Shown piece by piece: positions 60,990 through 64,000 of a DNA stretch of 64,000 nt. The notes under the pieces are model-generated. The model saw only the letters and a program-made list of their open reading frames with translations, ran no database searches and was not told the origin of the DNA. The stretch is from Anolis sagrei (taxonomy: Eukaryota > Chordata > Lepidosauria > Squamata > Anolidae). The position numbers and the translations under genes are program-made. The DNA lies in assembly GCF_037176765.1 (NCBI RefSeq), contig NC_090023.1, forward strand, positions 105,841,866 through 105,905,865. Reading direction: 5' to 3'. How positions within the stretch are numbered: position 1 is the stretch's first letter; every line of letters begins with the position of its first letter.

Positions 60990-61080
60990 ATGAGCTATAA
61001 ATACAGTTATCTCCAAAGAAGCAGCCATCCTGAGCGATAAGAACCAGAGCATCTCCGCAGGAGACGGCCTTTTAAGGAAT
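60990..61080 (-). promoter_or_regulatory. FHL2: candidate FHL2 promoter
   Basis: TATA/MEF2-like GTATTTATAG, GATA-type GAGATAAC, CTTATCGCTCAGG, and CTCCTGCGGAGATG upstream. FHL2 is a cardiac and muscle gene, so GATA and MEF2 sites would fit. Motif evidence only. Confidence 0.35.
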
Positions 61081-61549
61081 CATTTGTTAATGGGGCCATG
61101 CATTTGTGATGGGAGCAAGAACAACTTTGCTCCCTTTATTCGTGAGGCCATTCCGTATCTTCCACAGGGCTAAGCATGTTTCTCTCTAGAACATTTTTAC
61201 AACCAGTGAGTCCTATACAAAGCTTAGACTGATTTTTTTCAGGACTGCAACTCCAGAATGCCCAGTAGCCATGCTAACTGGGGTATTCTGCATACTACTA
61301 CCCACAGAAATAATTATTATAAATGTTGACCACCAATTGGTTTCTGTTTTTCCTGCCTTCCACCATCCTGCATTCAGAAAATGATCTACACTTCAATTCC
61401 AACAATGATATACACTCCTGATTTGACTGCGACAGTTTTGATTAATTCTCTGTCAGCCCACTTTCGCAGTTGCTTTGAAAATGTTCCAGTTTCTGACTTC
61501 TCCTCCCACTTTTCCCTTTTGTCCTTCTTCAAATGATGCAAACTAAGGG

Positions 61550-62170
61550 GCCTTCTACACATGCAGTAAAACCTGGAAGTAACTGGGATAAAAGGGAGTG
61601 GGATGTCTAAAAGATGTTTGTAGAAAGTGCAGAGAGAATCGGATTAACAGCTGAAAAGCACGTGTTTAAAAAGTGAGCTTAAAACCCGATTCTGCCCAAA
61701 AAATGCAAATCTATGTGTAACAGTATATCTCTGCAATCATGGAAAACACATGACTTCCTTCCCATCCCCTGTGTGGACTGCTCCAGCACATGTGTTTTAA
61801 AAGCCCAAAACTGTCAAAAATTGAGTCATGGACACATGGGTAGCTAACAGGAAGCACAATCAGAAAGCAATTAGAACTCTCTGCAACCATGCCTTTCTTT
61901 CTTATAATATTAAACAAAGCTTGAATTAACAGTTGGGTGAAAAGAGAGATTAGAAATCTGCTTGTGTGTAGTAGATCTCTGCATGTGTGCATATGAGATC
62001 CAGCACATTTCTGAGAGAATTTCTTTTTTCAAAAACTTCTACTGGATGTTCCTCTTCCCTCCCCCATCTTGATTTGCTTCAAAGGAAGGCATAAGGATGG
62101 TGAGGGACCATATCCTGGGACTGACAGGTCTGTGTGTGAACTTGCTCTCAGATCCAGGATTTTTTCCCCA
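61550..62170. other. no gene recognised; possible DNA-transposon scraps
   Basis: GGGGCCTTCTACACATGCAG resembles MITE termini, but no partner end is clear. Otherwise AT-rich unique-looking sequence. Confidence 0.3.
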
Positions 62171-62689
62171 GTTTTTAAACTTGCATTTTGAAGCTATCTG
62201 GAAGTGCCTTAAATTCAAAATGCAAAATTTGCTTGCAGTTAAGAGGCCAGAGTCCTGCCCTTCCCACTAGACTCAGGCAAAGTCAAATTGCTGTTGCTTC
62301 TCCCAGCTTGCCTGTTATTCACCATTATATTAATGGGAGTTGCTCTATTGTAGCTTTGCTCAGATGGCATTTCTTCGAGTCATGATAAGTCTTCCTGTGA
62401 ATAATAGTGTGCTTATGAGTAAGGCAAAAAAACTGTGTTTAGTAAACCACATATACAAAGGGAAGATACCGAGGAGAAAGGAGTGTTTGGGTACCTTCCA
62501 GGTGATGGTCTGAGCTCTATCAGTCAAAAGGCATATTCCTGGTATATTGATAAATGCCAAATAAAGGAATGCTTGAATAGGGTCTTCATAGGAATGTTTA
62601 AAGAGGTCAAGGCCTCCATACGCACTCAGTACTGCTATTTAATCTTTTATTCCTTATTGGCTTTGTGTATGTGTGTATATCAAGGGGAA

Positions 62690-62985
62690 AAAATTGAAGA
62701 AGCACAAGAGGATTAGAAATGAAAGATCACCCAAGCAACTGTGGCTTTGGGTTGGAAAGACCATAGAAAGTAGAAAGTTAAAAAATGGTGTGAATATTTA
62801 GCAGATTATATGCTTCAGGATTACATCTATGAAAGAAGAACCAAATATACAATAAGCAGATTTAAGAAGACCTGGGTTCAGAAATGGGAAAAAGTGATAG
62901 AAAAAGTCAAATGAAACAAAAGATATAAAGAGCTGGACCATTCTCTTTTCACGATTGTTCAATTAAATTAATATCTGCATAATGA
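62690..62985 (+). mobile_element. old L1 3' end
   Basis: A frame (about 62781-62914) encodes KKWCEYLADYMLQDYI, YTISRFKKTWVQKWEK and a stop, fitting the end of an L1 ORF2. A-rich text follows. Unrelated at base level to the young L1. Confidence 0.45.
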
Positions 62986-63002
62986 TAAGTACTGTTCCCT
63001 GA

Positions 63003-63031
63003 GGGTGGGGGAGGGGGGAGGAGGTGAGGGG
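63003..63031. repeat. G-rich tract
   Basis: GGGTGGGGGAGGGGGGAGGA: at least four G runs, a possible G-quadruplex. Confidence 0.6.
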
Positions 63032-63197
63032 TCTAAAATTGTTAGACAAAAGGGGAGGTAAAGATGAGATTGATAAGATGAAATCTGACATTGTCTTCTC
63101 TCACCACTACATCTCTGTGCTCAAGATAAAGAATGTAGCCTGGTCAGTGAAGGAACATGATGGGAACAATCCTCTTCTTGAAGCTGCTACCTAAGAG

Positions 63198-63333
63198 CCC
63201 TTCCACATACCCTATATCCCAGAACATGCACTCAGATAAGCCAGTTCAACTATGGACTCAGATAAGCCAGTTCAAAGCAGATGTTGTGGAATTTTCTGCC
63301 TTGATATTCTAGGATATAGGGCTGTGTGGAAGG
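63198..63333. mobile_element. MITE family A copy
   Basis: GAGCCCTTCCACATACCCTA at the left, AGGGCTGTGTGGAAGGG at the right. Internal duplication of GATAAGCCAGTTCAA. Confidence 0.65.
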
Positions 63334-64000
63334 GTTGGGTCCTATAACTTGTCCCAACCTTTTCTTCACAATGATAGGTTCCAGAGTTTGGAAAATGTAT
63401 TTTTGCAGGTTCTGGAAGTCTGGGAATTGAAGAAAGGTGGCATATCTGAAGTCTTGGGATGTGTTTTGTTGTATGGTACACCCACTCAGAGAGCTATCAC
63501 TCTGCATTGTTATAGAGCTATAATTCCCTTCAACAACCATTACAACATTATATGAAATCCTAGAATTTGCTAAATCCCAAGATTTTGCATTTAGGAAAGG
63601 GCATTTAGAATTCTCAGACAGAGACTTCTTGAACCTCACAAAACTACAAAGCTCAGAATGGGAAAGAAAGTTGTCATGGTAGTTAAAGCAGACAATATAA
63701 CAATATAGTGTGAGATCTCCGTTTATTTTTAAGAGAGTTGTGCACTAACCCATGCTTGCCTTAGTAAGTAGTGGCTCATTCTGCTGTGGACAGAGAACCT
63801 CTTTTATGCTCCTGTTGGAAACTGTTTGGAGGCTCTCTGGGTTCTGTGGCCCAGAATGTGAGTTCCAGCCATAACTGAGCTACTGAGCACTTGGCAAAAT
63901 CACCTCTTTTAAGAGGGAATTGTACAAACTCATTCCACATATACTTACACAATTTTAATGGTAAGCCAACATATTGGTTTCTTTTTTAATTGTCTCTACA

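Noticed and set aside
1-64000. CRISPR arrays, operons, prokaryotic defence or toxin systems
   Set aside because: No regularly spaced direct repeats. Gene structure with introns, SINEs and LINEs is vertebrate.

Overview
The window comes from a vertebrate nuclear genome, most likely a squamate reptile and probably an iguanian lizard of the Anolis type. Two host genes with vertebrate exon structure are embedded in dense, mixed repeats: young L1, L2, CR1 and a further jockey-like LINE, tRNA- and 5S-derived SINEs, a Helitron, and many hAT, Tigger and Harbinger-like MITEs. That mixture is characteristic of lizards. The species is inferred from repeat style only.

Host genes: C2orf49 (ashwin) lies on the + strand in four coding exons, 7324-13571, encoding 238 residues, with a CpG-rich promoter just upstream. 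FHL2 lies on the - strand. Its five coding exons run from 33443 down to 19522 and encode 279 residues (half LIM plus four LIM domains). The two genes converge, their 3' ends about 3.7 kb apart. In human the neighbours are TGFBRAP1, C2orf49 and FHL2. A CpG island at 1375-1760 with a minus-strand splice donor sits where the TGFBRAP1 promoter would be expected. Candidate noncoding first exons of FHL2 with donors lie at 60858-60970 and near 43403.

Layout: 1-2010 is a MITE cluster plus the CpG island. 2015-4743 is a SINE split by a 2.6 kb LINE with a perfect 12 bp target duplication. 4893-7080 holds a Tigger MITE, a Helitron relative with a hAT element inside it, and LINE tails. 7250-15100 is C2orf49. 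18800-33473 is the FHL2 coding part with repeat-filled introns. 33474-60857 would be a large 5' FHL2 intron if the distal first exon is right. It holds a complete Helitron, an L2 inserted in a CR1, and a 7.2 kb L1 (44779-51975) with both ORFs open. 61-64 kb holds little beyond an L1 tail and one MITE.

There is no CRISPR array, operon or rRNA cluster. The most notable structures are the apparently intact L1, several well-resolved nested insertions, a near-perfect 41 bp-arm hairpin in an FHL2 intron, and the candidate promoters.
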